Positions 1 through 6,079 of a DNA stretch of 10,781 nucleotides are shown piece by piece. The DNA comes from Ardenticatenia bacterium (GTDB taxonomy: Bacteria > Chloroflexota > Anaerolineae > Aggregatilineales > Aggregatilineaceae), in contig JALSSH010000355.1 of assembly GCA_026984385.1 (NCBI GenBank), positions 1 through 10,781 on the forward strand, given 5' to 3'. Position 1 is the stretch's first letter; every line of letters begins with the position of its first letter. The notes below the pieces were generated by a model. The model did not search any database and was not told where the DNA came from. It saw only the letters and a list, made by a program, of their open reading frames with translations. Made by a program: the position numbers and the translations under genes.

Positions 1-512
1 AAACCCAGCCGCTCCCGTTCCTGCTCGGCGTGCGCGATCAGGTCGAGGCTGCGCGCCACCACCGTTTCTACAGCCAACGGCCCTTCCTGCGTGCGGTCAA
101 CAGTCGGGTCAATGTGCAAAAGCGCGTAGCCCGCCTCCAACATCGCCGTAATGGACGCTTTGACCTCGGCGGTCGTTTGAGCCAAGCTGAGCTTGTCGCG
201 CGTGTGCGCATCCTTCAGCCATTGCCCGCCGTGATCCAAACACGGGTACAAATCCTCGTGACAAGCGTACTTTTGCGCATACTGCCGCATCCGCGCCACA
301 AATTGCGCAGGCGTCCACCCCGTATACCCACCGTCACGGTCCACTTGGTTCAACGTGGCCGCAAAAAACATCGGCGCGTCATTGCGCGCCGCCGCTTGTA
401 CCGCCGCCTCCAACACCGCATCCGAGTTCGGGCACACCGCCAGCAACGTCACATCAACGCCCTCATCACGCAACGCGATCAGCCGCTCAATCATCGCTTT
501 GATCTTGCTCAT
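1..512 (-). CDS. gatZ: GatZ/KbaZ-like tagatose-1,6-bisphosphate aldolase subunit (5' part, runs off the left edge)
   Basis: Only the first 170 codons lie in the window; the gene continues beyond base 1. The visible protein starts MSKIKAMIERL and carries the GatZ/KbaZ hallmark ATLNQVDRDGGYTGWTPAQF (E. coli GatZ has [20 protein letters not shown]), followed by CLDHGGQW where GatZ has GGDHLGP. In Enterobacteria GatZ/KbaZ is the non-catalytic partner needed for full activity and stability of the class II aldolase GatY/KbaY, which splits tagatose-1,6-bisphosphate into dihydroxyacetone phosphate and glyceraldehyde-3-phosphate. No GatY/KbaY homologue is in the window; it could lie further left. The ATG at 512-510 has a strong GGGAGGG Shine-Dalgarno a few bases upstream. 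The gene is last in the visible minus-strand operon, 61 bp after the DeoR gene. The family call is firm. Whether this divergent form is still an aldolase subunit is less sure. Confidence 0.85.
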   Translation of the reverse strand, partial: MSKIKAMIERLIALRDEGVDVTLLAVCPNSDAVLEAAVQAAARNDAPMFFAATLNQVDRDGGYTGWTPAQFVARMRQYAQKYACHEDLYPCLDHGGQWLKDAHTRDKLSLAQTTAEVKASITAMLEAGYALLHIDPTVDRTQEGPLAVETVVARSLDLIAHAEQERERLG

Positions 513-573
513 GCGTCCCTCCCATAGCCCACGCACAAAGGCTCAACGGCGCGCGCGAGGTCGTCGCGTCTGC

Positions 574-1353
574 TCACACGGTGATCAGATAGACCCCCAG
601 TTCTTGCACTTGGCGTGCGATCTCCTCGTCCAACCCCCGATCCGTGACCAGCGTGTTGATCGCACTCAACGAGCACAAACGCGCCAACGCCGAAAGGTGA
701 AACTTGCTGCTGTCCGTCACCAAAATCGTATGCTCGCCGCGCTCCAAAAATGTGCGCAGAAACTCGGCCTCTTCCGGCGTCTCCGCGCTGACCCCGCGCT
801 CCACCGAGACCGCCCGCGCCCCGATAATCACCTTGTCCACGCAAAGCTGTTCGAGCATCTGCCGCGCCAACGTGCCCCGCACCGCCAGCTCCTCCGGCGC
901 AACCGTGCCGCCGAGCAAAATCAGCCGGTGATGCTCCTGGCGCAACAGCTCATGGACCACCAACAACGACTCTGTGATAATGGTCAGGTTCTGGTGATGG
1001 TTCAGATGTCGCGCCACCGCCAATCCGGTGCTGCCGCCCGCCAACAAAAGCGTTTCCCCGTCGCGGATCAACTCCGCCGTCGCCGCGCCAATGCGTTCTT
1101 TTTCGGCGGCGTGCTCATTTTGGCGCTGCAAAATCGGGATTTCGCTTGTGGCGACCGGCACAGCGCGCATCACGCCGCCATGCGTGCGCCGCACCAGGTT
1201 TCGCGCCGCCAAAGCGGCCAGGTCGCGCCGAATGGTCGTTTCGCTGACGCCGAAATGTGCGCTCAACTCCGACACCGTAATCCGACCGGCCTGGTTGACC
1301 AGTTGCACGATCTGCTCTTGGCGTTCCAAGGTCATCAATTCGGAGTGTGTCAT
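574..1353 (-). CDS. DeoR-family transcriptional regulator
   Basis: A 259-residue protein of normal DeoR-family length. The N-terminal winged helix-turn-helix covers about residues 8-62, with TVSELSAHFGVSETTIRRD as the HTH core and RRTHGGV as the wing. The C-terminal DeoR sensor domain covers about 85-245 and includes HRLILLGGTV, the VDKVIIGA strand and the signature LVTDSSKF (DSSK at 214-217). These sensors usually bind a phosphorylated sugar, so the natural ligand here would be a pathway intermediate such as galactosamine-6-P or tagatose-6-P (inference). The first sensor strand reads LLLAGGSTG where many relatives have a D.GTT pattern, so the ligand site may differ. Its ATG overlaps the kinase stop by 4 bp (ATGA), and a GGAG sits 7 nt upstream, indicating translational coupling. 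A second Met at residue 7 is an alternative start. The likely target is the element cluster between the two divergent operons; AgaR, GatR and LacR are functional analogues. Confidence 0.93.
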   Translation of the reverse strand: MTHSELMTLERQEQIVQLVNQAGRITVSELSAHFGVSETTIRRDLAALAARNLVRRTHGGVMRAVPVATSEIPILQRQNEHAAEKERIGAATAELIRDGETLLLAGGSTGLAVARHLNHHQNLTIITESLLVVHELLRQEHHRLILLGGTVAPEELAVRGTLARQMLEQLCVDKVIIGARAVSVERGVSAETPEEAEFLRTFLERGEHTILVTDSSKFHLSALARLCSLSAINTLVTDRGLDEEIARQVQELGVYLITV

Positions 1354-2333
1354 TGGGGGTCTCCTACATGGTCCGAGCCGCGCACCTGCTCAGCTATCCA
1401 GCGGCGGATCGCGTCGGCAGAGGGGGCACCGGTCGCGCCGCCGAGTTGCGTCACGGCCTGCGCCCCACACGCCACCGCAAAGCGCAACGCTTCTTCCAGC
1501 GCTGCGCCTTCCAGCACCTTCGCATACAGAAAGCCCGCGTTAAAAGCGTCGCCCGCACCGGTGGTATCCACCACAGACACCGCCCACGAGGGAACTTCCA
1601 CAAACGCGCGCTCGGGTTGTGGGGGCACGGCCAGTGCCCCCTTGCGGCCACGTTTGACCACCAGTGTACCACGCACCCAGCTCGCCAGCGCCCGCACATC
1701 TTCCGCACCGCCGAGCAACGCCTGCACCTCGTCCTCGTTGGGGAAAAAATAGTCGCATTCCGCCAACGTTTCGCGCAAGTACGGCAGCGCCGCCCAACGT
1801 CCGCTCGGGTCCCAACCGATATCCAGCGACGTAGTCAGCCCTCGGGCGTGCGCTTGGCGAAAGATGCGCGGCAGAGCGGGGCGCAAACGCTCTTGCAGCG
1901 CAAACGACCCCACGTGCACATGTGCATACCCCGCCAACAGCTCCGCCGTGACCGTCGAGCCGTCAAAGTCCACCATCACGCCCGGGTAAGTCAGCAAAGC
2001 GCGGTCGTGAGCATAGGTGAGCGCAATGGTCACCCCCGTTGCCCCGTCGGAAACGGTCTGCACACCGGCCACCCCCACGCCGTAGTGCGTCAATTGTTCC
2101 AACGTAAAGCGCCCGATGGTGTCGTCGCCGACCCAACCGACAAAGTCTACCGACGCGCCCAACGCCGCCAAACGTGCCGCTGTGATAGCGGACGAGCTGC
2201 CGAGCGTCATCCGAAAGTTCGTGCCGAGCAGCTCTTGCCCCAAAACGGGCAACGACGGCAACCCGCCCATCACCAGATCGACGTTTAGCTCACCCACCAC
2301 CAAAACACGTCTCGCGCCCGGCTCCGTGCTCAC
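1350..2333 (-). CDS. PfkB-family sugar or sugar-phosphate kinase
   Basis: A 327-residue cytoplasmic kinase of the ribokinase/PfkB fold. Visible landmarks are the N-terminal strand RRVLVVGELNVDLVMGG, the substrate-lid region at 43-74 (LGSSSAITAARLAALGA then VGWVGDD), FPNEDEV at 197-203 (phosphate/Mg site), VVKRGRKGA at 225-233, and the C-terminal signature VDTTGAGDAFNAGF with catalytic base D262 and the GAGD anion hole. The family phosphorylates sugars or sugar phosphates with ATP. Beside a GatZ-like gene and an AgaS-like gene, a tagatose-6-phosphate kinase (LacC-like role) is the most natural reading, but a galactosamine or other hexose kinase is possible; sequence alone does not decide. It starts with GTG at 2333-2331, 3 bp after the upstream alpha-galactosidase stop. 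A GGAG embedded in that gene's last codons lies 7 nt before it. Its stop overlaps the DeoR start. Confidence 0.92.
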   Translation of the reverse strand: MSTEPGARRVLVVGELNVDLVMGGLPSLPVLGQELLGTNFRMTLGSSSAITAARLAALGASVDFVGWVGDDTIGRFTLEQLTHYGVGVAGVQTVSDGATGVTIALTYAHDRALLTYPGVMVDFDGSTVTAELLAGYAHVHVGSFALQERLRPALPRIFRQAHARGLTTSLDIGWDPSGRWAALPYLRETLAECDYFFPNEDEVQALLGGAEDVRALASWVRGTLVVKRGRKGALAVPPQPERAFVEVPSWAVSVVDTTGAGDAFNAGFLYAKVLEGAALEEALRFAVACGAQAVTQLGGATGAPSADAIRRWIAEQVRGSDHVGDPQ

Positions 2334-2336
2334 CGC

Positions 2337-3647
2337 CTAGCTCCGCATCCACTCCGGCAAATAGGGCGCTTCCGCCTCGGCCATCTCGTCAAACATCGCC
2401 CGAATTTCCGCAGGCGCACAAACCGCCGCCGTCAGCGGGTCAACCATCAGCGCATAAAGCGCCGCCTCGCGGTCGTGTTCCAACACCGCCTGCGCCACCA
2501 AATCGTGTACGGCCATGTGCGCCGCGTCCAACGCGGCAAGCTGTGTCGGCAAGCGCCCGAAGTGGGTCGGTTGTACGCCGTTGGTGTCCACCAAACACGC
2601 CACCTCCACAATGCCGTCCTGCGGCAAATTGTCCACCAAGCCGGTGTTAGGCACATTGCCGTAAATCACGGTCGGGGTGCCACTTTCCATCGCCTCCATA
2701 ATATAGGAGGCAAACTCCGGCCCGCGCTCGATCTCCAATGGATCGTCACCGCGAATGATGCGGCGCATTTCCTCGTCGGCTTCTTGCCGCCAACGCGGCC
2801 AATTGTTGGCATAAAAACCGCTTTCGCCGCGATATTCCGAGCGCGTGTATTTTTCCAACAGATCGGGACGCTTGCGGAAGTACGGCACATACTCCGAAAC
2901 ATGCCCGCTGCTTTCGGTCGGAAAGGCGCCCAGATGCAACATCAGCTCAAAACGCACCGGATCGCGCTCGTAGATTTGCGGCTCGCGGGCGCGTTCACGC
3001 AGACGCGGATACATATCCTCGCCGCGATAGGTCAGCTCCACCAGCCAAGCCAGATGATTGACCCCCGCTGCCCGATAGCGCAACTCCGCGTAGGGCACGC
3101 CCAGATAGTCGGCCAACTCTTCCGCTGTGTGCGGGATAGAGTGACATAGCCCCACGATCGGCAACGACGAGGCGCGTACCCCCGTCAAACAGGTGATGGA
3201 CATCGGGTTGGTGTAATTGAGCACCAGCGCGTCGGGCGCCATTTTTTCCGTGTCCGCCAAAATATCCAACCAAGCGGGCAACGTGCGCAACGCTTTGAAG
3301 ATACCGCCCGGGCCAATCGTATCCCCGATGCATTGATCCACGCCGTATTTCAGCGGAATATCGTAATCGTGGCGCACGTTTTCCAGCCCCGCCACCTCAA
3401 TCGTGTTGATCAAATAGTCCGTGCCCGCCAACACATCCCGCCGCTCGGTAGAAGCCTCGACACGCCAATCCTTGCCGGACTGCCTAACGGCCAGTTCGGT
3501 CACTTGCCGGATCAGCTCCAAGCGCTCGGCGTCAATATCCACCAGCGCAAAAACGCCGCTTTCCAACGACGGCGTGGCAAGAATATCTGTGACGATTTCA
3601 TACGTGAAGACCGCGCTACCGGCCCCAACAAAGGTAACTTTTGGCAT
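2337..3647 (-). CDS. melA: GH4 family alpha-galactosidase (MelA type), candidate alpha-galactosaminidase
   Basis: A 436-residue cytoplasmic glycosidase of family GH4, which uses NAD+ and a divalent metal and works by oxidation at C3 and elimination/addition. The dinucleotide site is VTFVGAGSAVF at 4-14. Other family landmarks are DTIGPGGI at 109-116, LNYTNPMS at 143-150, GLCHS at 166-170 with metal ligand C168, GVNHLAW at 195-201 with metal ligand H198, and the C-terminal IYGNVPNTGLVDNLPQ and VEVACLVDTNGVQPT. The CHS triplet is the one found in MelA-type alpha-galactosidases, as opposed to CN.P in phospho-glucosidases. The resemblance to E. coli MelA runs along its whole length. The ATG at 3647-3645 is preferred because GAGG lies 7 nt before it; an in-frame TTG at 3662 would overlap that site. 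First gene of the minus-strand operon. Given the GH114 and SIS genes nearby, its real substrate could be alpha-linked galactosamine, which is inference. Confidence 0.93.
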   Translation of the reverse strand: MPKVTFVGAGSAVFTYEIVTDILATPSLESGVFALVDIDAERLELIRQVTELAVRQSGKDWRVEASTERRDVLAGTDYLINTIEVAGLENVRHDYDIPLKYGVDQCIGDTIGPGGIFKALRTLPAWLDILADTEKMAPDALVLNYTNPMSITCLTGVRASSLPIVGLCHSIPHTAEELADYLGVPYAELRYRAAGVNHLAWLVELTYRGEDMYPRLRERAREPQIYERDPVRFELMLHLGAFPTESSGHVSEYVPYFRKRPDLLEKYTRSEYRGESGFYANNWPRWRQEADEEMRRIIRGDDPLEIERGPEFASYIMEAMESGTPTVIYGNVPNTGLVDNLPQDGIVEVACLVDTNGVQPTHFGRLPTQLAALDAAHMAVHDLVAQAVLEHDREAALYALMVDPLTAAVCAPAEIRAMFDEMAEAEAPYLPEWMRS

Positions 3648-3694
3648 CTCGTGTCCTCGCAATACGCTCTTGTGAACCCCTGCGTGTTTCTGTC

Positions 3695-3723
3695 ATAGTA
3701 GCGAGTTTACAAGCCCAAGTCAA
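3695..3723 (-). promoter_or_regulatory. sigma70-type promoter for the minus-strand operon
   Basis: Reading the minus strand, TTGACT (3723-3718) and TACTAT (3700-3695) are separated by exactly 17 bp. The -35 matches the consensus at 5 of 6 positions and the -10 at 4 of 6. Predicted transcription start is near 3688, giving a leader of about 41 nt to the GH4 ATG that includes its Shine-Dalgarno. The tandem GAGCACAA-like repeats lie directly upstream of the -35. Confidence 0.65.
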
Positions 3724-3730
3724 GCAAATT

Positions 3731-3761
3731 CGCGCACAAACGAGCACAAAACGAGCACGAA
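3731..3761. repeat. Three tandem 10-11 bp operator-like repeats
   Basis: CGCGCACAAA (3731-3740), CGAGCACAAA (3741-3750) and CGAGCACGAA (3752-3761) follow each other at 10-11 bp, one helical turn apart. DeoR-family regulators commonly bind short direct repeats in helical phase. The array sits between the divergent promoters, just upstream of the minus-strand -35, and the same core recurs at 3804 and, weaker, at 3826. It is a likely binding array for the locus DeoR protein, by inference. Confidence 0.65.
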
Positions 3762-3789
3762 CAGGTTGACATAGCGCCTATTTTATGCT

Positions 3790-3818
3790 TTGATATGCTC
3801 AAGTGAGCACAATATAAC
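3790..3818 (+). promoter_or_regulatory. sigma70-type promoter for the plus-strand operon, with probable leaderless start
   Basis: TTGATA (3790-3795) and TATAAC (3813-3818) are spaced 17 bp, each matching consensus at 5 of 6 positions. The expected transcription start, 6-8 nt past the -10, falls at about 3825, the first base of the amidohydrolase ATG, and no Shine-Dalgarno precedes that ATG. The spacer between the two hexamers contains a perfect inverted repeat, so a bound repressor would block RNA polymerase directly. A consensus TTGACA at 3766-3771 lacks a convincing -10 at the right distance. Confidence 0.65.
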
Positions 3819-3834
3819 GCCCAGATGAGCATAT
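3793..3834. promoter_or_regulatory. Operator-like inverted repeats over the plus-strand promoter
   Basis: TGCTCA-AG-TGAGCA (3796-3809) is a perfect 6-bp inverted repeat with a 2-nt centre, lying wholly inside the -35/-10 spacer. In addition ATATGCTCA (3793-3801) is exactly complementary to TGAGCATAT (3826-3834), the paired half-sites being 33 bp apart, about three helical turns. The middle element TGAGCACAA matches the tandem repeats upstream. The arrangement points to cooperative repressor binding over the promoter and the start codon. Confidence 0.65.
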
Positions 3835-4931
3835 CTGCCGAAAAAGTTGGGGCCGCCATGCCATCAGACGATCTCCCACTCCGCCAATTTCGTCCACGCG
3901 CGCGCCTGGTCGTCAAGCAAACGCACGTCCAAAAACCGCGCTTTCCGGTCGTGGACGCGCATAACCACCTGGCAGAGCCTTTTGGGGGCGGTTGGGACAA
4001 ACGCCCGCTCGCCGCACTGCTCGACCGCTTGGACGAGGCAGGCGTGCGCGCCTATGTAGACCTGGACGGCGGCTGGGGCGAGAACATCTTGCACCGCCAC
4101 CTAGACCATTTCAAAGCCGCCGCACCGGAGCGCTTCCAAATTTTCGGCGGGGTGGACTGGAACGCCTGGCCCGAGCACGGCGACCGCTTCGGCGAATGGG
4201 CCGCCGAACGTTTGCGCGCTCAGGCTGCGCGCGGCGCTGAAGGGTTGAAGATATGGAAGCCCTTCGGGTTGCACGTGCGCGATCAACACGGCGAACTCGT
4301 CAAGGTGGATGACCCGCGTCTCTCCCCACTTTGGGAAACGGCGGGCGAGCTGGGGCTGCCTGTGATGATCCACGTGGCCGATCCGGTCGCCTTTTTTGAC
4401 CCACTGGACGAAACGAACGAACGTTGGGAAGAGCTACACGAACACCCGGATTGGCATTTCCCCAGCCCGCCCTACCCGCCCTTTATGGCGATTATGGAAG
4501 GGTTGGCGAATTGGGTTGCGCGCCACCCCCAAACCACCTTCATCGGCGCACACGTGGGATGTTATGCAGAAAATCTCGCTTGGGTCGGGGCGATGCTCGA
4601 CCGCTGCCCCAATTACTACATTGACATCAGCGCACGGATCGGAGAACTGGGCCGCCAGCCGTATACCGCGCGCCGCTTCTTCTTGCGCTACGCCGACCGC
4701 ATCCTCTTCGGCTCGGATATGGGGCCGGACACAGAGAGCTATCGGATAATGTACCGCTTTTTGGAAACCGACGACGAATACTTCAACTACAACGTCGGAG
4801 ACATCCCCCAACAAGGGCGCTGGTACATCTACGGCTTGCACCTGCCCGACGACGTGCTGCGCAAGGTCTATCACCAAAACGCCGAGCGCGTGCTCGGGTT
4901 TAGCACCCAGAACGATAAGGACATGCCATGA
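3825..4931 (+). CDS. PF04909 amidohydrolase (metal-dependent TIM-barrel hydrolase)
   Basis: A 368-residue protein of the Amidohydrolase_2 family (PF04909), which includes sugar-acid lactonases, pyrone-dicarboxylate hydrolases and ACMSD-type decarboxylases. The metal-site pattern is visible: VVDAHNHL with H46 and H48, GLKIWKPFG with K142 and K145, VMIHVADP with H183, GAHVGCYAENL with H243, and ILFGSDMG with D298. No signal peptide, so cytoplasmic. Substrate is unknown. A sugar lactonase or an amide/amine-removing hydrolase for a galactosamine-derived intermediate would fit the neighbourhood but is unproven; it is not the CE9 (NagA/AgaA) deacetylase family. The first ATG (3825) has no Shine-Dalgarno but sits 6 nt after a good -10, suggesting a leaderless message. 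The in-frame ATG at 3858 has only a weak GGGG before it and is the alternative start. The stop overlaps the next start by 4 bp (ATGA). Confidence 0.88.
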   Translation: MSISAEKVGAAMPSDDLPLRQFRPRARLVVKQTHVQKPRFPVVDAHNHLAEPFGGGWDKRPLAALLDRLDEAGVRAYVDLDGGWGENILHRHLDHFKAAAPERFQIFGGVDWNAWPEHGDRFGEWAAERLRAQAARGAEGLKIWKPFGLHVRDQHGELVKVDDPRLSPLWETAGELGLPVMIHVADPVAFFDPLDETNERWEELHEHPDWHFPSPPYPPFMAIMEGLANWVARHPQTTFIGAHVGCYAENLAWVGAMLDRCPNYYIDISARIGELGRQPYTARRFFLRYADRILFGSDMGPDTESYRIMYRFLETDDEYFNYNVGDIPQQGRWYIYGLHLPDDVLRKVYHQNAERVLGFSTQNDKDMP

Positions 4932-5959
4932 GCACACCAGGACACCACACCCGCCGCGAAATTTTCAGCCAGCCGGAAGTTTGGGCGGCTACTTTGGCGC
5001 GGCTGCAAAAACAAAGCGCCGCTTTGCGCGCCTTTTACGCTGAGGGCCGTTACGACGCGCTAATCTTTACCGGCTGCGGCTCGACCTACTACCTGGCGTT
5101 GGCCGCAGCCACCGCCAGCCGACCGTTGCTCGGTCTGCCCACCATCGGCGTCCCTGGCTCGGAGGCCTGGCTCTATCCGGAAGGCGTCTACCCGCCCAAG
5201 CGTCGCACGCTGTTGGTCGCGGTCAGTCGCTCCGGCGAAACCACCGAAACCATCCGCGCTGGCGAGGCCTTTTTAGCGGCGGGGCGTGGCGACTTTGTCA
5301 CGCTGAGTTGCTACCCGGACTCTACGTTGGCGCAAATGGGCGCGCTGAATGTGCACTTGCCGGAAGCGCAAGAGCAAAGCGTCGCGCAAACGCGCGCCTT
5401 TTCCGCGCTCTATCTTGCCACCGTCGCGCTGGTCGCGTTGTGGGCGGGGCAAGAGGAGTTGTTGGCACAAATGGAGCGCCTGCCCCAAGCCGCCGCGCGC
5501 TTGCTAGAACGTTACGCCGAGCTGCCCGCCCAATGGGTGCACCGAGAAACGCTCGACCGCTTCTACTTTTTGGGGTCGGGGCCGCGTTATGGGCTGGCTT
5601 GTGAGCTGAGCTTGAAGATGAAAGAAATGTCGCTCAGCCACAGCGAGCCGTTCCACTTCCTGGAATTCCGACACGGGCCGATGTCTATGGTCACGCCCTC
5701 CACCTTGATCGTAGGGCTGCTTTCCGAGGCCAACCGCGCCGCCGAACAAGCCGTGCTGGAAGAGATGCGCGCGCGGGGGGCGCAAGTGCTCACACTGGCC
5801 GAAACGAACGCCGACGTGCCGTTGCAATCGGGAGTGACAGAGCTGGTGCGCAACGCGCTCTATCTCCCTATTGGGCAGTTGATCGCATTTGAGCGCGCGC
5901 TCTATAACTCGCTCGACCCGGATCATCCGCATAACCTGAACGCTGTTGTCACACTCTAA
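4928..5959 (+). CDS. agaS: Double-SIS-domain sugar-phosphate deaminase/isomerase, AgaS/NagB-II-like
   Basis: A 343-residue protein resembling the isomerase half of GlmS without the glutaminase domain. The first SIS domain (about 40-170) has LIFTGCGSTYYLAL and LVAVSRSGETTETIRAGE, the sugar-phosphate-binding S-x-SGET loop. The second (about 205-335) has FYFLGSGPRYGLACELSLK, KEMSLSHSEPFHFLEFRHGP with the GlmS-like E/H residues, and the GlmS-like tail DPDHPHNLNAVVTL. Such proteins include AgaS (galactosamine-6-P to tagatose-6-P plus ammonia), NagB-II (glucosamine-6-P deaminase) and FrlB (fructoselysine-6-P deglycase). The neighbouring GatZ-like gene, kinase and GH114 favour the AgaS reaction, but the sequence alone does not exclude the others. 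The ATG overlaps the upstream stop (ATGA) and AAGGA lies 6 nt before it, so translation is coupled to the amidohydrolase. Confidence 0.85.
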   Translation: MSTPGHHTRREIFSQPEVWAATLARLQKQSAALRAFYAEGRYDALIFTGCGSTYYLALAAATASRPLLGLPTIGVPGSEAWLYPEGVYPPKRRTLLVAVSRSGETTETIRAGEAFLAAGRGDFVTLSCYPDSTLAQMGALNVHLPEAQEQSVAQTRAFSALYLATVALVALWAGQEELLAQMERLPQAAARLLERYAELPAQWVHRETLDRFYFLGSGPRYGLACELSLKMKEMSLSHSEPFHFLEFRHGPMSMVTPSTLIVGLLSEANRAAEQAVLEEMRARGAQVLTLAETNADVPLQSGVTELVRNALYLPIGQLIAFERALYNSLDPDHPHNLNAVVTL

Positions 5960-6079
5960 CACACGGGCGCTTGGAAAGGAGGAGGCGCAACCCGACAGGA
6001 TAAAAACGCTCGCACACATTCCGCAGACCGAACACAATGCACGTTTACCGAGTTATGTAGATTTTTGAGGAGCGAAACC
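5960..6079 (+). other. 120-bp intergenic leader before the ABC binding protein
   Basis: This spacer separates the enzyme pair from the transport genes. It contains a strong Shine-Dalgarno-like AAAGGAGGAGG at 5975-5985 with no usable start codon 5-12 nt downstream, flanked by weakly complementary CGGG/CCCG segments. The working ribosome site is GAGGAG at 6067-6072, 7 nt before the binding-protein ATG. I found no convincing promoter pair, so transcription probably reads through from upstream. A seven-codon ORF at 6037-6060 is not supported as a gene. Confidence 0.5.

Noticed and set aside
355..1752. Long plus-strand open frame (465 codons) opposite the DeoR and kinase genes
   Set aside because: Composition is Arg/Gln/His-rich shadow coding, there are no recognisable motifs, and it spans two well-supported genes on the other strand.
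2475..3149. 224-codon plus-strand frame opposite the GH4 gene
   Set aside because: The GH4 motifs on the minus strand are unambiguous; this frame shows no motifs.
3766..3771. Consensus -35 TTGACA on the plus strand
   Set aside because: No good -10 lies 16-18 bp downstream (TTTGAT at 17). The TTGATA/TATAAC pair is a better promoter.
4929..4936. TGAGCACA at the AgaS-like gene start, resembling the operator element
   Set aside because: It is simply the codons for Met-Ser-Thr across the ATGA overlap; no second element or promoter is near.
6037..6060. Seven-codon ORF (MHVYRVM) upstream of the binding protein
   Set aside because: No Shine-Dalgarno at the right distance and too short to judge; probably chance.
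6065..6079. TTG start extending the binding protein by five residues
   Set aside because: It would place the GAGGAG ribosome site inside the gene; ATG 6080 gives a normal signal peptide.
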